From the NCBI RefSeq assembly GCF_028713855.1, contig NZ_JAQTNN010000003.1, positions 186,001 to 250,000 on the forward strand: a stretch of 64,000 nucleotides of DNA. The letters run 5' to 3'. Below are positions 18,373 through 27,764 of the stretch, one piece after another. This DNA is from Sulfuricurvum sp. (GTDB lineage: Bacteria > Campylobacterota > Campylobacteria > Campylobacterales > Sulfurimonadaceae). A model generated the notes under the pieces. It saw nothing but the letters and a program-made list of their open reading frames with translations. It was not told the origin of the DNA and searched no databases. Within the stretch, counting starts at the first letter, position 1. Each line of letters starts with the position of its first letter. A program made the translations under genes and the position numbers.

Positions 18373-19193
18373 ATCGTCGCTATTTTTTAGCCCTCATGTC
18401 CGCATTAGCGGCCAATGCATCACCGACAAGGAAACCGTTCATGCGTCAAAGCGCCCTCTTTATCAGCCACGGCTCTCCGATGAATATCATCGAGGACAAC
18501 CCCTATACCCGAAGTCTCAAAAAACTCGGCAAAACATTGTCCAAACCCCAATCGATTCTTATCCTTTCAGCGCATTGGGCGACCAACGGTTCCACTGTTT
18601 CCGTGGTTGATAAACCTGAGACGATTCACGATTTTTACGGTTTCCCTGATTCACTGTATGATGTTCACTACGATGCAGCGGGAGAGATGAGCGCGAGTTT
18701 GTTGTTAGCCCATTTGACCCATTCGAAAATCGATCGCCGTCACGGTCTCGATCACGGTGCATGGTCGGTACTGGTTCATCTGTTTCCCGATCACAACATC
18801 CCCGTATTTCAACTCTCAATCGATTTGAGCAAACCCGCACCATGGCACTATGAACTGGGGAAAATCCTCTCGCCACTTCGAGATGAGGGGATCATGATTA
18901 TCGGCAGCGGAAATGTCACTCACAATCTCGGCGATATAAACAGAGACGAAGATGCACCTGTCGCCAAATGGGCAAAAGAGTTTGACGATGCATTTGCCGA
19001 TGCCCTCATCAACAATCATGATAAAATCATCAACTTTGATCTTCCTTATTTCGATCATGCCCACCCGACTTTGGAGCATTATCTCCCGATCCTACCGATT
19101 TTGGGATCACAAAAAGAGGGTGAAGAGGTAACCACCATTTATGAGGGATTTCAGCATGGGACCCTATCCATGCGCTGCTTTAAAATCGGATAA
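18369..19193 (+). CDS. DODA-type extradiol dioxygenase (YgiD-like, LigB fold)
   Basis: The 274-residue protein matches the 4,5-DOPA-dioxygenase-like branch of the class III extradiol family: LFISHGSPMNIIEDNPYTRSL, ILILSAHWAT, DFYGFPDSLYDVHY, DHGAWSVLVHLFP and IIGSGNVTHNL. The conserved His residues would bind the metal. Residues 1-20 (NRRYFLALMSALAANAS) look like a short Tat-type leader with an RR pair, unusual for this normally cytoplasmic enzyme; a start further in (MRQSALFISHG) would remove it. It is co-translated with the pirin gene, suggesting joint handling of catechol-like compounds. Confidence 0.88.
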   Translation: MNRRYFLALMSALAANASPTRKPFMRQSALFISHGSPMNIIEDNPYTRSLKKLGKTLSKPQSILILSAHWATNGSTVSVVDKPETIHDFYGFPDSLYDVHYDAAGEMSASLLLAHLTHSKIDRRHGLDHGAWSVLVHLFPDHNIPVFQLSIDLSKPAPWHYELGKILSPLRDEGIMIIGSGNVTHNLGDINRDEDAPVAKWAKEFDDAFADALINNHDKIINFDLPYFDHAHPTLEHYLPILPILGSQKEGEEVTTIYEGFQHGTLSMRCFKIG

Positions 19194-19232
19194 TCCGCTA
19201 TAATTTTAGACCGTTGCCTTGGAAGGTGTTTT

Positions 19233-19679
19233 ATGTTACTAGCTAACCTTATCGACACATTGCAATTATCTATCAGTCCTGTCATTCTTATTTCAGGAGT
19301 CGGTTTAATCATTTTAAGTCTTACTAATCGTTTTGGACGTATAGTTGATAGGACTCGTCAACTGTCGGTTGAGTATCGAAGCTCTTCAAGCACAGATCAA
19401 GAGCGCATTTTATCAGAGCTAAAAATACTCAGCCTCAGAGCAAAAGTCATTAGAAACAGCAATTTTCTAGCCGTTCTTAGCGTTTTACTGGTTTCGTTTA
19501 TTATCATCGGTCTATTTGGCGCTGCTTTGTATCATTTTAATGTGACACTGCTCCTCGTAATCTTATTTATTTCCAGTATCATCAGCTTGATAGTTTCGCT
19601 TTTTTTATTGATCTACGATCTTGATCTCTCACTTAAAGCTCTATGGATCGAACTTCCAAAAGAAATAGAACATAATTAA
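19233..19679 (+). CDS. DUF2721-like membrane protein
   Basis: The 148-residue protein has an N-terminal membrane helix (SISPVILISGVGLIILSL), a charged stretch TNRFGRIVDRTRQL typical of DUF2721, a central soluble helix pair, and two C-terminal membrane helices (FLAVLSVLLVSFIIIGLFGAAL and LLLVILFISSIISLIVSLFLL). Function unknown. GGAAGG precedes the ATG. It stands alone after the DODA gene. Confidence 0.8.
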   Translation: MLLANLIDTLQLSISPVILISGVGLIILSLTNRFGRIVDRTRQLSVEYRSSSSTDQERILSELKILSLRAKVIRNSNFLAVLSVLLVSFIIIGLFGAALYHFNVTLLLVILFISSIISLIVSLFLLIYDLDLSLKALWIELPKEIEHN

Positions 19680-19807
19680 GTACTATCGATAATAACCGAT
19701 TGACTTCTGAGGCAGGTGAGTATTGTACTTGGCATTAAATTGTAAAATAAGTCGTATACTATGTGCAAACGATTATATGATTAAAAAATCCAAATAAAGG
19801 GGAAATT

Positions 19808-19903
19808 ATGGCAAAAGGTCAAGATTCAAAAAAAGCAGTTAAAAAAGCACCAGCAAAAACTTTAAAAGAAAAACGCAATGACAAAAATACGAAAAAAAGT
19901 TAG
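19808..19903 (+). CDS. 31-residue lysine-rich peptide
   Basis: This small gene encodes 31 residues, of which about half are Lys or Arg (MAKGQDSKKAVKKAPAKTL then KEKRNDKNTKKS). It has a strong ribosome site (AAAGGGGAAATT just before the ATG), a TATACT-like box about 50 bases upstream, and an AT-rich terminator after it. I have an impression of similar tiny MAKGQ... peptides in other bacteria, but cannot check. An intrinsically disordered nucleic-acid or ribosome binder is one guess. Confidence 0.65.
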   Translation: MAKGQDSKKAVKKAPAKTLKEKRNDKNTKKS

Positions 19904-19914
19904 TCATTAGGTAT

Positions 19915-19952
19915 AATGAAAAAATGAGAGGTTGCACTATCGTTTTTTCATT
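19915..19952 (+). terminator. AT-rich hairpin after the small basic gene
   Basis: AATGAAAAAA (19915-19924) and TTTTTTCATT (19943-19952) form a perfect 10-pair stem with a T-rich right arm. The rest of the interval to uvrB (about 19953-20103) holds only the uvrB promoter. Confidence 0.55.
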
Positions 19953-20060
19953 ACTTTAAAATTCAAATAAAAATACTTTATTCTTAAAACCTCATTCAAA
20001 AACTCACCTTAACTTAGCAGCCTATAGGCAGTCATCCACTTTAAGAAACAGCATTTGCGC

Positions 20061-20066
20061 TATAAT
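20061..20066 (+). promoter_or_regulatory. Probable uvrB -10 box
   Basis: TATAAT preceded by TTTGCGC lies 37 bases before the uvrB start. No good -35 is visible, as is common in this phylum. I saw no SOS box. Confidence 0.45.
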
Positions 20067-20103
20067 TCGACATAATTAACACAAACCATTTCAGGGTAGT
20101 ATT

Positions 20104-22077
20104 TTGCCGATTTTTAAAGTTCATACCCCGTATCAACCTGCCGGTGATCAGCCTGTTGCCATCGACGCACTCTCATCCGGTATTAAACGCGGTGAGCGCT
20201 ATGTATCCCTCGAAGGGGTAACCGGTAGCGGTAAAACCTATACAATGGCAAAGGTGATCGAAAGCGTACAACTTCCGACGATCATCATGACCCACAACAA
20301 AACCCTCGCAGCGCAGCTGTACAGTGAATTTCGCTCTTTTTTCCCTGATAATCATGTTGAGTATTTCGTCAGTTACTACGATTATTACCAGCCGGAAGCC
20401 TACATCCCGCGCCAAGATTTATTCATCGAAAAAGACAGCTCCATCAACGATGAACTGGAACGTTTACGCCTTTCTGCTTCTGCCAATCTACTCAGCTACG
20501 ATGATGTTATTGTTGTAGCTTCTGTCTCTGCCAATTACGGACTTGGTGATCCTGAAGAGTATGAGAAGATGGTACAGATTGTTGCTATTGGGGATGAAAT
20601 CAATCAAAAAAAACTTCTGCTTCGTCTTGTTGAGATGGGGTATTCTCGCAACGATGCCTATTTCGATGGTGGAGATTTTAGGGTCAATGGTGAAGTGGTG
20701 GATATTTATCCCCCTTATTGGCAGGATCAAGCGGTTCGTATCGAATTTTTCGGGGACGAGGTGGAGCGGATAAGTTTTTTTGACCCTTTGAGTAATACAA
20801 TGACCGAGAAACAAGATACCGTTACCATTTATGCTACTAGCCAGTTTGCCGTTGGAGCCGAGAAACTTTCCCGTGCCATCAAGCGAATCGAAGATGAACT
20901 GGGAGAACGCCTTCAAGAGCTTGAAACGCAGGGGAAAATCGTTGAGGCGCAACGCCTTCGTCAACGATGTGAGTTTGATCTCGAAATGTTGCAAGCTACG
21001 GGAATGTGCAAAGGAATCGAAAACTATTCACGCCTTTTGACCGATAAAAAAGCGGGTGAAGCACCTTATACACTTCTCGATTATTTTACCCTCCATCACG
21101 ACAAATTTTTGATTATTGTAGATGAATCACATGTAAGTTTACCCCAATTTCGAGGGATGTTTGCCGCAGATCGAAGTCGCAAAGAGGTGCTCGTCGATTA
21201 TGGGTTCCGTCTTCCAAGCGCACTGGATAATCGTCCCCTTATGATAGATGAATATCTTAATAAAGCACCTCATTACCTCTTCGTATCCGCTACCCCATCC
21301 GCTCAAGAGTTGGAGCTTAGCTCCACTGTTGCCCAGCAAATCATCCGTCCCACAGGTCTACTTGATCCCCCGATTATCATCAAACCTTCCACTAATCAAG
21401 TTGAAGATTTACATGATGAGATTAAAAAAACCGTAGCGTTAGGGGATCGCATTCTTGTGACGGTATTGACGAAAAAAATGGCGGAAGCACTCACAAAATA
21501 TCTCGCTGATTTGGGAATCAAAGTCCAATACATGCATTCTGAAATCGATACGATTGAGCGCAATCAGATAATTCGCGGACTTCGGGTCGGCGATTTCGAC
21601 GTTCTCATCGGAATTAACCTTCTACGAGAGGGGTTGGATTTACCCGAGGTAAGCCTTGTCGCGATTTTGGATGCAGATAAAGAGGGATTCTTGCGCTCCG
21701 AAACAGCACTCATCCAAACCATCGGACGTGCGGCACGGAATGAACACGGACGGGTTATCTTATACGCGCAAAAGATTACCGGTTCAATGGAACGGGCTAT
21801 CAAAAAAACCAATGATCGGCGTGCAACACAAGAAGCATTCAACATAAAACACGGTATCACGCCAATCACAACCAAGCGTAGTCTCGACGAGAACCTCAAA
21901 CTCGAAGACCCAGCCGAGCTCTATAACCGTTCCAAAAAAGCAAAAACCCTCCCTGCAACGGAACGGAAAAAGCTGGTTGAAGAGTTGAGCCTCAAAATGA
22001 GAGAAGCAGCAAAAAAACTAGAATTCGAAGAGGCTGCACGGCTTCGTGATGAAATAGCAAAAATAAGGAAATTATAA
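20104..22077 (+). CDS. uvrB: Excinuclease ABC subunit B
   Basis: The 657-residue protein is a full-length UvrB: Walker [11 protein letters not shown], the beta-hairpin region [30 protein letters not shown], helicase motifs [54 protein letters not shown] (seen as consecutive blocks), QTIGRAARN, and a C-terminal UVR domain ([20 protein letters not shown]) that binds UvrC. It scans DNA with UvrA in nucleotide excision repair. The start is TTG, with AGGG upstream. dedA follows after three bases. Confidence 0.97.
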   Translation: MPIFKVHTPYQPAGDQPVAIDALSSGIKRGERYVSLEGVTGSGKTYTMAKVIESVQLPTIIMTHNKTLAAQLYSEFRSFFPDNHVEYFVSYYDYYQPEAYIPRQDLFIEKDSSINDELERLRLSASANLLSYDDVIVVASVSANYGLGDPEEYEKMVQIVAIGDEINQKKLLLRLVEMGYSRNDAYFDGGDFRVNGEVVDIYPPYWQDQAVRIEFFGDEVERISFFDPLSNTMTEKQDTVTIYATSQFAVGAEKLSRAIKRIEDELGERLQELETQGKIVEAQRLRQRCEFDLEMLQATGMCKGIENYSRLLTDKKAGEAPYTLLDYFTLHHDKFLIIVDESHVSLPQFRGMFAADRSRKEVLVDYGFRLPSALDNRPLMIDEYLNKAPHYLFVSATPSAQELELSSTVAQQIIRPTGLLDPPIIIKPSTNQVEDLHDEIKKTVALGDRILVTVLTKKMAEALTKYLADLGIKVQYMHSEIDTIERNQIIRGLRVGDFDVLIGINLLREGLDLPEVSLVAILDADKEGFLRSETALIQTIGRAARNEHGRVILYAQKITGSMERAIKKTNDRRATQEAFNIKHGITPITTKRSLDENLKLEDPAELYNRSKKAKTLPATERKKLVEELSLKMREAAKKLEFEEAARLRDEIAKIRKL

Positions 22078-22080
22078 TTT

Positions 22081-22641
22081 ATGGATGATATGTTAAACAA
22101 TCTTGCGACGTACGGTTACCTCGTCGTATTCCTCTATTCTCTCGGAGGGGGATTCGTCGCCCTTTTAGGAGCCGGAGTTCTCAGCTACATGGGTAAAATG
22201 GATATCTCTCTCTCCATATCGATTGCGTTTATCGCCAACTTTATCGGCGATTCCCTGATCTTTTATATGTCTCGTTATCACAAACATGAAATGATGGAAC
22301 ATCTGCGTAAACACCGTCGTAAACTTGCTTTTTCCCATTTGCTTCTGAAACGTCACGGTTCATGGATTATTGTAATCAAAAAGTTTATCTATGGGCTTAA
22401 AACACTCGTTACCTTTGCCATCGGTCTGACCAAATACAGTTTTTTGAAATTCAGTGTTTACAATGCACTCGGTTCAGCCATTTGGGCACTCATTGTCGGC
22501 GGTGGAAGTTATATCTTTGGCGGCGCATTGATCGAAGGGTATAAAATGGTGGCGGACAAACCGTATTTGGCACCGCTTATGCTCATTGTTATCGGAGGAA
22601 GTGTTTGGTTTTATCTCTCTGCTGCAACAAAAAGATCGTAA
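22081..22641 (+). CDS. DedA family membrane protein
   Basis: The 186-residue protein shows DedA features: FVALLGAGVLSYMGKMD, the GDSLIFYMSRY segment, and the amphipathic-hairpin region KRHGSWIIVIKKFIYGLKTLVTFAIGLTKYS, followed by two membrane helices. DedA proteins are undecaprenyl-phosphate or phospholipid flippase candidates and affect membrane potential and drug tolerance. It lies three bases after uvrB and is likely co-transcribed. Confidence 0.85.
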   Translation: MDDMLNNLATYGYLVVFLYSLGGGFVALLGAGVLSYMGKMDISLSISIAFIANFIGDSLIFYMSRYHKHEMMEHLRKHRRKLAFSHLLLKRHGSWIIVIKKFIYGLKTLVTFAIGLTKYSFLKFSVYNALGSAIWALIVGGGSYIFGGALIEGYKMVADKPYLAPLMLIVIGGSVWFYLSAATKRS

Positions 22642-22663
22642 AAGAAAGAGTTTGAGAAGTGGA

Positions 22664-22734
22664 TGGGGAGGAGGGATTCGAACCCCCGAATGACTGGACC
22701 AAAACCAGTTGCCTTACCGCTTGGCGACACCCCA
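22664..22734 (-). tRNA. tRNA-Gln (anticodon TTG)
   Basis: On the minus strand the cloverleaf is readable: acceptor TGGGGTG/CTCCCCA (with one T-T mismatch), D arm GCCAAGCGGTAAGGC, anticodon stem ACTGG/CCAGT with loop TTTTGGT giving anticodon TTG, and T arm with GTTCGAATC. CCA follows as part of the acceptor end. It lies between PBP1A and dedA and is transcribed with the former's strand. Confidence 0.95.
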
Positions 22735-22776
22735 ATATGAGAAGGGGATTGTAAAGAAAATCCCCTTAAAAAACTT

Positions 22777-24771
22777 TTAGAAAACGAGTTTTTCATCCGT
22801 TTTTGGTGCAGATTCCTGTGTTGTATCCGGTGCAGCTGAAGTATCGGTAAAATTATCGCTGCTATTTTGATCGTTTGTCGGAGCTCGGTAGACTCCTGCA
22901 GGCAAGTCAAAATAGCGTTTGGTATTCGGATAAATGCGCAACATGTCTTCGTAATAATAACGGAAAACCGGAGCCGCAGCCCGTCCACCGGTTTCACTGC
23001 GACGCATCGGGGTGTTGTTGTCATGTCCGAACCAAACAACCGTTTCCACAGTCGGTGAATATCCTGCAAACCACGCATCGACATTTTTGTTGGTTGTTCC
23101 CGTTTTACCGGCAATCTCCATCCCTCCGACACGTGCCCCTGTTCCGGTGCCGTAACCGACAACATCTTTGAGAATCGACGTCATCAAATAGATTTGTTCC
23201 GGGGTATCAACCTGACGGCTTTTATTTTCATATCGAATCGTCTCTCCTCGCGGTGTAATGACCTGACGCACCAAAATCGGATTGGTCAAAGCCCCTCCAC
23301 TGGCAAACATCGTATAGTATTTTGCCAAATCAATCGGAGAAATAGAAATGGTACCCAACGCAATCGAAAGATCCGGCGGTAAGTTTTCAACAATACCGAA
23401 ACGTCTCAACCCGTCGGTAATTTTAGAAAAGCCCATATCGCTGACCATATTGATCGTTGCCAAGTTACGCGAATGAACCAATGCATCGCGCATGGTAACC
23501 ATCCCTTTGTACTCATTTTTAAAGTTTTTGGGTTTCCATGTTTTTTCTTCCCCGTCATCTCCGGCATACGTATAGGTACGGGCGATATCGGGAACCATCG
23601 ATGCAGGTGTCATTCCGCTATCAAGTGCCACTTGGTAAATAAAAGGTTTAAATGCCGATCCCGGTTGGCGTTTAGCCTGTGTTACACGGTTATAGGGGCT
23701 CAGAGAGTAATCATACCCCCCGACCATCGCTAAAACCTCTCCACTGCGAGGATCAAGACTAATCAGTGCACCGTTGAGCTGAGTTTGCATATTTTCATCC
23801 AAATCACCCGCTTCCTGTGCCCGTTTTAAAATCTCATTACGACCTGATTGAAGTGCCTTATATCCCGCTTCCTGAAGTCTCATGTCGATGGTGGTATAAA
23901 TCTTGTATCCACCGCTTCGGATGTCAGGAAATGCATCACCGAGCTGTCGCATTACTTCATCAATGATATAGGGGCCCGAATTTTTACTAAGTGTGTCGTT
24001 AAAAACTTTCGGCCGTTCCTGCGTTGCTTTGTCATACGTCGGCTGATCGATCCAACCCAAGTCATACATCCGTCCGATAACACGGTTAGCACGTCCTAAT
24101 GAGAGCTCATAGTTTTTCGTCGGAGAATAAAAGTTAGGTGCTTTCGGCAGCCCGACCAGCATTGCCATCTCTTTGAGAGTCAACTCTTTTAAGGGTTTGC
24201 GGAAATAGCCATCCGATGCGGTTTTGATCCCGTAATAACCGTGTCCCAAATAAATTTCATTAAAATAACGCTCTAAAATCTGCTCTTTGGTCAATTCCTG
24301 CTCAATTCGAATCGAGTATAGAACTTCTTTGAATTTACGGGAGAATTTTTTCTCACGGGTCAGAAGGGTATTTTTGACCAACTGCTGCGTGATCGTACTC
24401 GCCCCTTCTTTGAGTTTTCCGGCAGTAACGTCTTTGATGATTGCACGCATTACCGCATCGGGATTAACACCGCAATGTTCAAAAAAAGTCGTATCCTCAA
24501 TCGCCAGCAACGCTTCAATAAGACGGGGAGGGATATTTTGGTATGAGACATAATAGCGATGCTCATCACTAAAGAGGTTAGCAATCTTATTCCCGTTACG
24601 GTCATATACTTCGGTTGTCAAGCGAGGCTGATAGTTGATTAGACGCTTGGTTTCGTATTCAAAAGAGTAGACAATATACCCTAAAAAAACGATCGGAATC
24701 ATCACGATAATCCCTATTCCAATCAATAAATATTTTTTCATTCTCTTCCTTAGCGGTATTTCTTCTATCAC
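22777..24771 (-). CDS. Penicillin-binding protein 1A (class A PBP)
   Basis: The 664-residue bifunctional enzyme has an N-terminal membrane anchor (YLLIGIGIIVMIPIVFLGYIVYSF). A GT51 glycosyltransferase domain follows, with EDTTFFEHCGVNPDA, GASTITQQLVKNTLL and ERYFNEIYLGHGYYG. The transpeptidase domain carries SAFKPF (nucleophile Ser), SRN and KTGTTN. The C-terminus after the transpeptidase is a Ser/Thr/Pro-rich tail. It polymerises and crosslinks peptidoglycan. Its start overlaps the end of the upstream ABC ATPase gene by four bases. Confidence 0.95.
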   Translation of the reverse strand: MIEEIPLRKRMKKYLLIGIGIIVMIPIVFLGYIVYSFEYETKRLINYQPRLTTEVYDRNGNKIANLFSDEHRYYVSYQNIPPRLIEALLAIEDTTFFEHCGVNPDAVMRAIIKDVTAGKLKEGASTITQQLVKNTLLTREKKFSRKFKEVLYSIRIEQELTKEQILERYFNEIYLGHGYYGIKTASDGYFRKPLKELTLKEMAMLVGLPKAPNFYSPTKNYELSLGRANRVIGRMYDLGWIDQPTYDKATQERPKVFNDTLSKNSGPYIIDEVMRQLGDAFPDIRSGGYKIYTTIDMRLQEAGYKALQSGRNEILKRAQEAGDLDENMQTQLNGALISLDPRSGEVLAMVGGYDYSLSPYNRVTQAKRQPGSAFKPFIYQVALDSGMTPASMVPDIARTYTYAGDDGEEKTWKPKNFKNEYKGMVTMRDALVHSRNLATINMVSDMGFSKITDGLRRFGIVENLPPDLSIALGTISISPIDLAKYYTMFASGGALTNPILVRQVITPRGETIRYENKSRQVDTPEQIYLMTSILKDVVGYGTGTGARVGGMEIAGKTGTTNKNVDAWFAGYSPTVETVVWFGHDNNTPMRRSETGGRAAAPVFRYYYEDMLRIYPNTKRYFDLPAGVYRAPTNDQNSSDNFTDTSAAPDTTQESAPKTDEKLVF

Positions 24772-25466
24772 TGTCTAAATCCTCTGGTTTTAAACTCGGC
24801 GTCGATTAACGCTTGGGTATATGGCTCTTTGGGAGAATGAACCACTTCGGTAATTCCCCCTCGCTCGAGCATACGCCCTTCTTTGATCACACAAATATCT
24901 TCGCATAATGCCGATGCCACACTCATATCGTGGGTAACAAATAGCATTTGGTATCCTATTTTATCTTGTAATGTTTTTAACAACGTAATCATAACCTCTT
25001 TTGACTCAGGATCCAGCGCAGTTGTAGGCTCATCGAGCAACAACAGTTTCGGGTTTGACCCCAAAGCAATCGCGACAACAACGCGCTGCAGTTGTCCCCC
25101 TGAAAGTTCCGGAGGAAAACGTTCCAGCAATCCCTCATCCAATCCCAACAGAGCAAACAGTTCTGTACTGCGTTCTTTAGGAAGGAACATTTGATCTTTT
25201 ATTCGAGTCAATGGAGATAATGCCGTAAACGGATTTTGGGGTACCAGTGCGACCGATTTGCCTAATCCCCATTCAAATTCACACCGCTTTTCGATCACAA
25301 CATCCAACGTCGTATCCAATAACCCTAAAAGGGCTTTCAGAGTGAGTGATTTGCCACTTCCACTTTGCCCGACCAATGCCAACGAATGCCGAATTTCAAA
25401 CGAGAGATCGACCAATACTTGATCATTATGGGTGATTTTCAACCGATCAATTGCAATGATATTCAT
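24768..25466 (-). CDS. Lone ABC transporter ATPase, Opp/Dpp type
   Basis: The 232-residue ATPase has Walker A GQSGSGKS, the Q-loop region LVPQNPFTALSPLTRIKDQ typical of oligopeptide/nickel importers, signature LSGGQLQRVV, Walker B LLLLDEPTTALD and the H-loop VTHDM. No permease or binding protein is adjacent, so its partners must be elsewhere. It lies four bases downstream of bioF and overlaps PBP1A, in a maf-bioF-ABC-PBP1A array. Confidence 0.88.
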   Translation of the reverse strand: MNIIAIDRLKITHNDQVLVDLSFEIRHSLALVGQSGSGKSLTLKALLGLLDTTLDVVIEKRCEFEWGLGKSVALVPQNPFTALSPLTRIKDQMFLPKERSTELFALLGLDEGLLERFPPELSGGQLQRVVVAIALGSNPKLLLLDEPTTALDPESKEVMITLLKTLQDKIGYQMLFVTHDMSVASALCEDICVIKEGRMLERGGITEVVHSPKEPYTQALIDAEFKTRGFRQ

Positions 25467-25470
25467 CGCG

Positions 25471-26577
25471 TTATTTTACCCAAATCTGTGTTAATCGCTC
25501 ACATGCCTGACGTAAAAGAACCTCATCGATATCGAGCCTCGCAATGAGCCGGAGTATCGCTTTTTTTACCGTGGGTTGGCGAATCGCACCGACATGAATT
25601 CCCATCTCGTTTTTCAGCCATTCCTGCAACCGCATCACTTCGCGATTATCCCCTATCTCAATAGGGATGATCAGTCCTGCGGACTCAATCCCCAAAGTCT
25701 CTCGGACAATCGTCTTACGTCTTTTGATTTGATCACGTAAGCGCTGTGTATGGGTTTGGATATAGTCCAGTGCATGATGTGCTAACGCCGTATCGTAAAG
25801 GGAAGGCGCCGTCGCATAGATAACATTTTTAGCACGATTAAGAAGATACTCACTGATATGCGTTGATGAGAGAACATAGGCACCGAAACTTCCGTAGGCT
25901 TTCCCCAATGTCCCCATTTTGATCATCAGCGGTGTCGGTACGATCTCATAATGATCCAATATCCCCATCAATGATTCACCGATAACGCCACTACTGTGAG
26001 CCTCATCCAAAATTAAAATCGACTCATGCTCTATAGCAAGTTCAATAATCTCGCGCGGTACTAGATCACCACCCATTGAATAAATACCTTCAACCGCAAT
26101 AATCGTCCGTTTCCCATGCGCTTGCTTCAATAGTTCTTTGAGCGCTATGGAATCATTATGAGGGAAAAACTGAACTGATCCCTCACACATCCGTGCACCC
26201 GCAACGCCACTGGCATGGTATTCTTCATCCATCAGTAAAACATCGCCTTTACGCACAAGGGCTTCGATAAGACCGATATTGGCATTAAATCCGCTCCCCA
26301 TGACGATACCTGCTTCGAAACCGTTTGCTTCGCATAACGCCGATTCAAACGCAGCATGAATCGGATGGTAACCGTTTACCAGCATTGAGGCTTTAGGTGC
26401 ATGATCACTATAAAGAGAAAGAGTTTCACACGCCCTTAGATGAAGTTCTTTGTTATGAGCCAATCCTAGATAATCATTGGATGCGGCATCCATTAATGTG
26501 TCATCCCTGATATGCCGTTCGCGATAACGACCGGCTCGCTTTAATGCTTTGAGTTCACTCTCGTAAGGATTTTTCAT
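25471..26577 (-). CDS. bioF: 8-amino-7-oxononanoate synthase-like PLP enzyme (BioF/KBL family)
   Basis: The 368-residue protein is an alpha-oxoamine synthase: SNDYLGLAHN near the N-terminus, GSGFNANIG, MDEEYHASGV, ILDEAHSSGVIG and the PLP lysine in GTLGKAYGSFGAYV. BioF condenses pimeloyl thioester with alanine in biotin synthesis; the close paralog KBL uses glycine, and sequence alone does not separate them fully. No other bio gene is nearby. The ATG at 26577 shares one base with the maf stop (TGATG); the frame remains open further upstream inside maf but those residues are spurious. Confidence 0.82.
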   Translation of the reverse strand: MKNPYESELKALKRAGRYRERHIRDDTLMDAASNDYLGLAHNKELHLRACETLSLYSDHAPKASMLVNGYHPIHAAFESALCEANGFEAGIVMGSGFNANIGLIEALVRKGDVLLMDEEYHASGVAGARMCEGSVQFFPHNDSIALKELLKQAHGKRTIIAVEGIYSMGGDLVPREIIELAIEHESILILDEAHSSGVIGESLMGILDHYEIVPTPLMIKMGTLGKAYGSFGAYVLSSTHISEYLLNRAKNVIYATAPSLYDTALAHHALDYIQTHTQRLRDQIKRRKTIVRETLGIESAGLIIPIEIGDNREVMRLQEWLKNEMGIHVGAIRQPTVKKAILRLIARLDIDEVLLRQACERLTQIWVK

Positions 26578-27122
26578 CACAAAAACGGCTTTAATTCTTC
26601 GATGCATAGCCCCATGGCCGTACTCTCGAATCCGCGTACTTCTCGGATATAGGGCTTGCAAAAGCCCTCCACCATACATGCCCCTGCTTTGCCTTGCCAA
26701 TCTCCGCTTCGCAGATAGTTCTCAATGTCATGAGGGTCAAACACATCGAAAAAATAGTGGGTAGATGAGATATCGATGAGTTCCAATCGGGGGGTTTTAT
26801 AAATCATGCAGGTAATAATTGCAACTTCCGAGCCGCTTTGCGTCTCTAAAATCGCTCTGGCATCGGCTTCATTTTTAGCTTTACGGAGAATTTTTCCTTG
26901 TGCCGTCACGACGGTATCGGCAACAAGAAGAGGATAGTCACTGCACCCAAATTTTTCCAGATTGACTTTGTATTTTCCGAGTGTCGCTTGGTACACAAAG
27001 TTTTTAGGGGTAGGAGCGATAATGGAATCTTCATCGAAATCTACTGATTCCTGAAGAAAAGGAATGGAAGCCGCGCGAAGCAATTCGGCGCGGGTGATCG
27101 AAGATGAACACAATCTCAACAT
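26577..27122 (-). CDS. maf: Maf-like nucleotide pyrophosphatase
   Basis: The 181-residue protein shows the Maf outline: LCSSSITRAELLRAASIPF at the N-terminus (usually SxSPRR), LVADTVVTAQGKILRKAKNEADAR, and GDWQGKAGACMVEGFC. Maf proteins hydrolyse non-canonical or modified nucleoside triphosphates. The usual SPRR is SITR here, a diverged form. It heads the maf-bioF-ABC-PBP1A array; repeat copy C lies just upstream. Confidence 0.85.
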   Translation of the reverse strand: MLRLCSSSITRAELLRAASIPFLQESVDFDEDSIIAPTPKNFVYQATLGKYKVNLEKFGCSDYPLLVADTVVTAQGKILRKAKNEADARAILETQSGSEVAIITCMIYKTPRLELIDISSTHYFFDVFDPHDIENYLRSGDWQGKAGACMVEGFCKPYIREVRGFESTAMGLCIEELKPFL

Positions 27123-27141
27123 GCGAACCTCTCTTAAAAAG

Positions 27142-27216
27142 TACGTAAGCGTACGTGGGCATCCTGCCGAAGGAAACCAAGCGTTAGCGTAGACAATCGG
27201 GATTTTATTCCGATTG
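27142..27216 (-). repeat. Two-hairpin intergenic repeat, copy C (inverted)
   Basis: Read on the minus strand it starts with hairpin 1 (AATCGG...CCGATT, 27195-27215). The linker CTACGCTAACGCT (27180-27192) follows, then hairpin 2 (CCT-TCGGC-AGG, 27163-27173), and finally an extra ACGTACGCTTACGTAC stretch. It has the same module order as copies B and D. Confidence 0.75.
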
Positions 27217-27224
27217 CGTATATA

Positions 27225-27764
27225 TTATGAATAGGCGCCTCGTAAGAATACACCGATATAGATGGCAATAACACCCAAAACAATATTGATAGGTACCATA
27301 TACTTGGCGATTAGACCCAATAACTCTTTTGCCTCTTCTACATTACCCGCTTTTAGTGCCTGTTCTGCACGTCGGCGGCGAAACATCATTGCAGCAAGGT
27401 TGAGTGACATAACAAGCCAAATCGCCTCTTTAATATGAATTGTATTATAAATACTCATAGCATATTCATCGATAACATTGCCGGTTGCATCCATCGCTGC
27501 GGCGCGAAAACCAAGACCGACGGCCATAATAACCGCAGTTATAATGAGAATAACCACAAATGGCGTTACGATGGTGAAAAGACGTTTAAGGGTATGAGCA
27601 GCGCGCTCCAAACGAAGCTTAGGATCACTGATCAGTGCGAGAGACTGATGCGTTGCGAAACGAACTGCAATCATCCCTCCGACCCAAATGACAGCGCTTA
27701 TAACGTGTAAAAATACGATGAGGGTACGATGATGGGCAAACGTTTCGATCAAGAAGTCTTTCAT
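27225..27764 (-). CDS. CopD-like four-helix membrane protein
   Basis: The 179-residue protein has four predicted membrane helices. The first contains LIVFLHVISAVIWVGGMIAVRF, a His-containing pattern of the CopD/YqgA-like heme-binding superfamily. Later ones are IVTPFVVILIITAVIMAVGLGF, HIKEAIWLVMSLNLAAMMF and YMVPINIVLGVIAIYIGVF. The histidines could ligate heme or copper; the function is unknown. Its ATG shares one base with the alaS stop (TAATG). Confidence 0.75.
   Translation of the reverse strand: MKDFLIETFAHHRTLIVFLHVISAVIWVGGMIAVRFATHQSLALISDPKLRLERAAHTLKRLFTIVTPFVVILIITAVIMAVGLGFRAAAMDATGNVIDEYAMSIYNTIHIKEAIWLVMSLNLAAMMFRRRRAEQALKAGNVEEAKELLGLIAKYMVPINIVLGVIAIYIGVFLRGAYS

Noticed and set aside
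20040-20103. SOS (LexA) box before uvrB
   Set aside because: I looked for a CTGT-N8-ACAG-like site and saw none; many Campylobacterota lack LexA.
20488-20994. 168-codon open frame antisense to uvrB
   Set aside because: Shadow of a certain uvrB; composition is not protein-like.
22611-23165. Open frame running through tRNA-Gln and the PBP1A 3' end
   Set aside because: It crosses a tRNA and another reading frame of a clear PBP gene.
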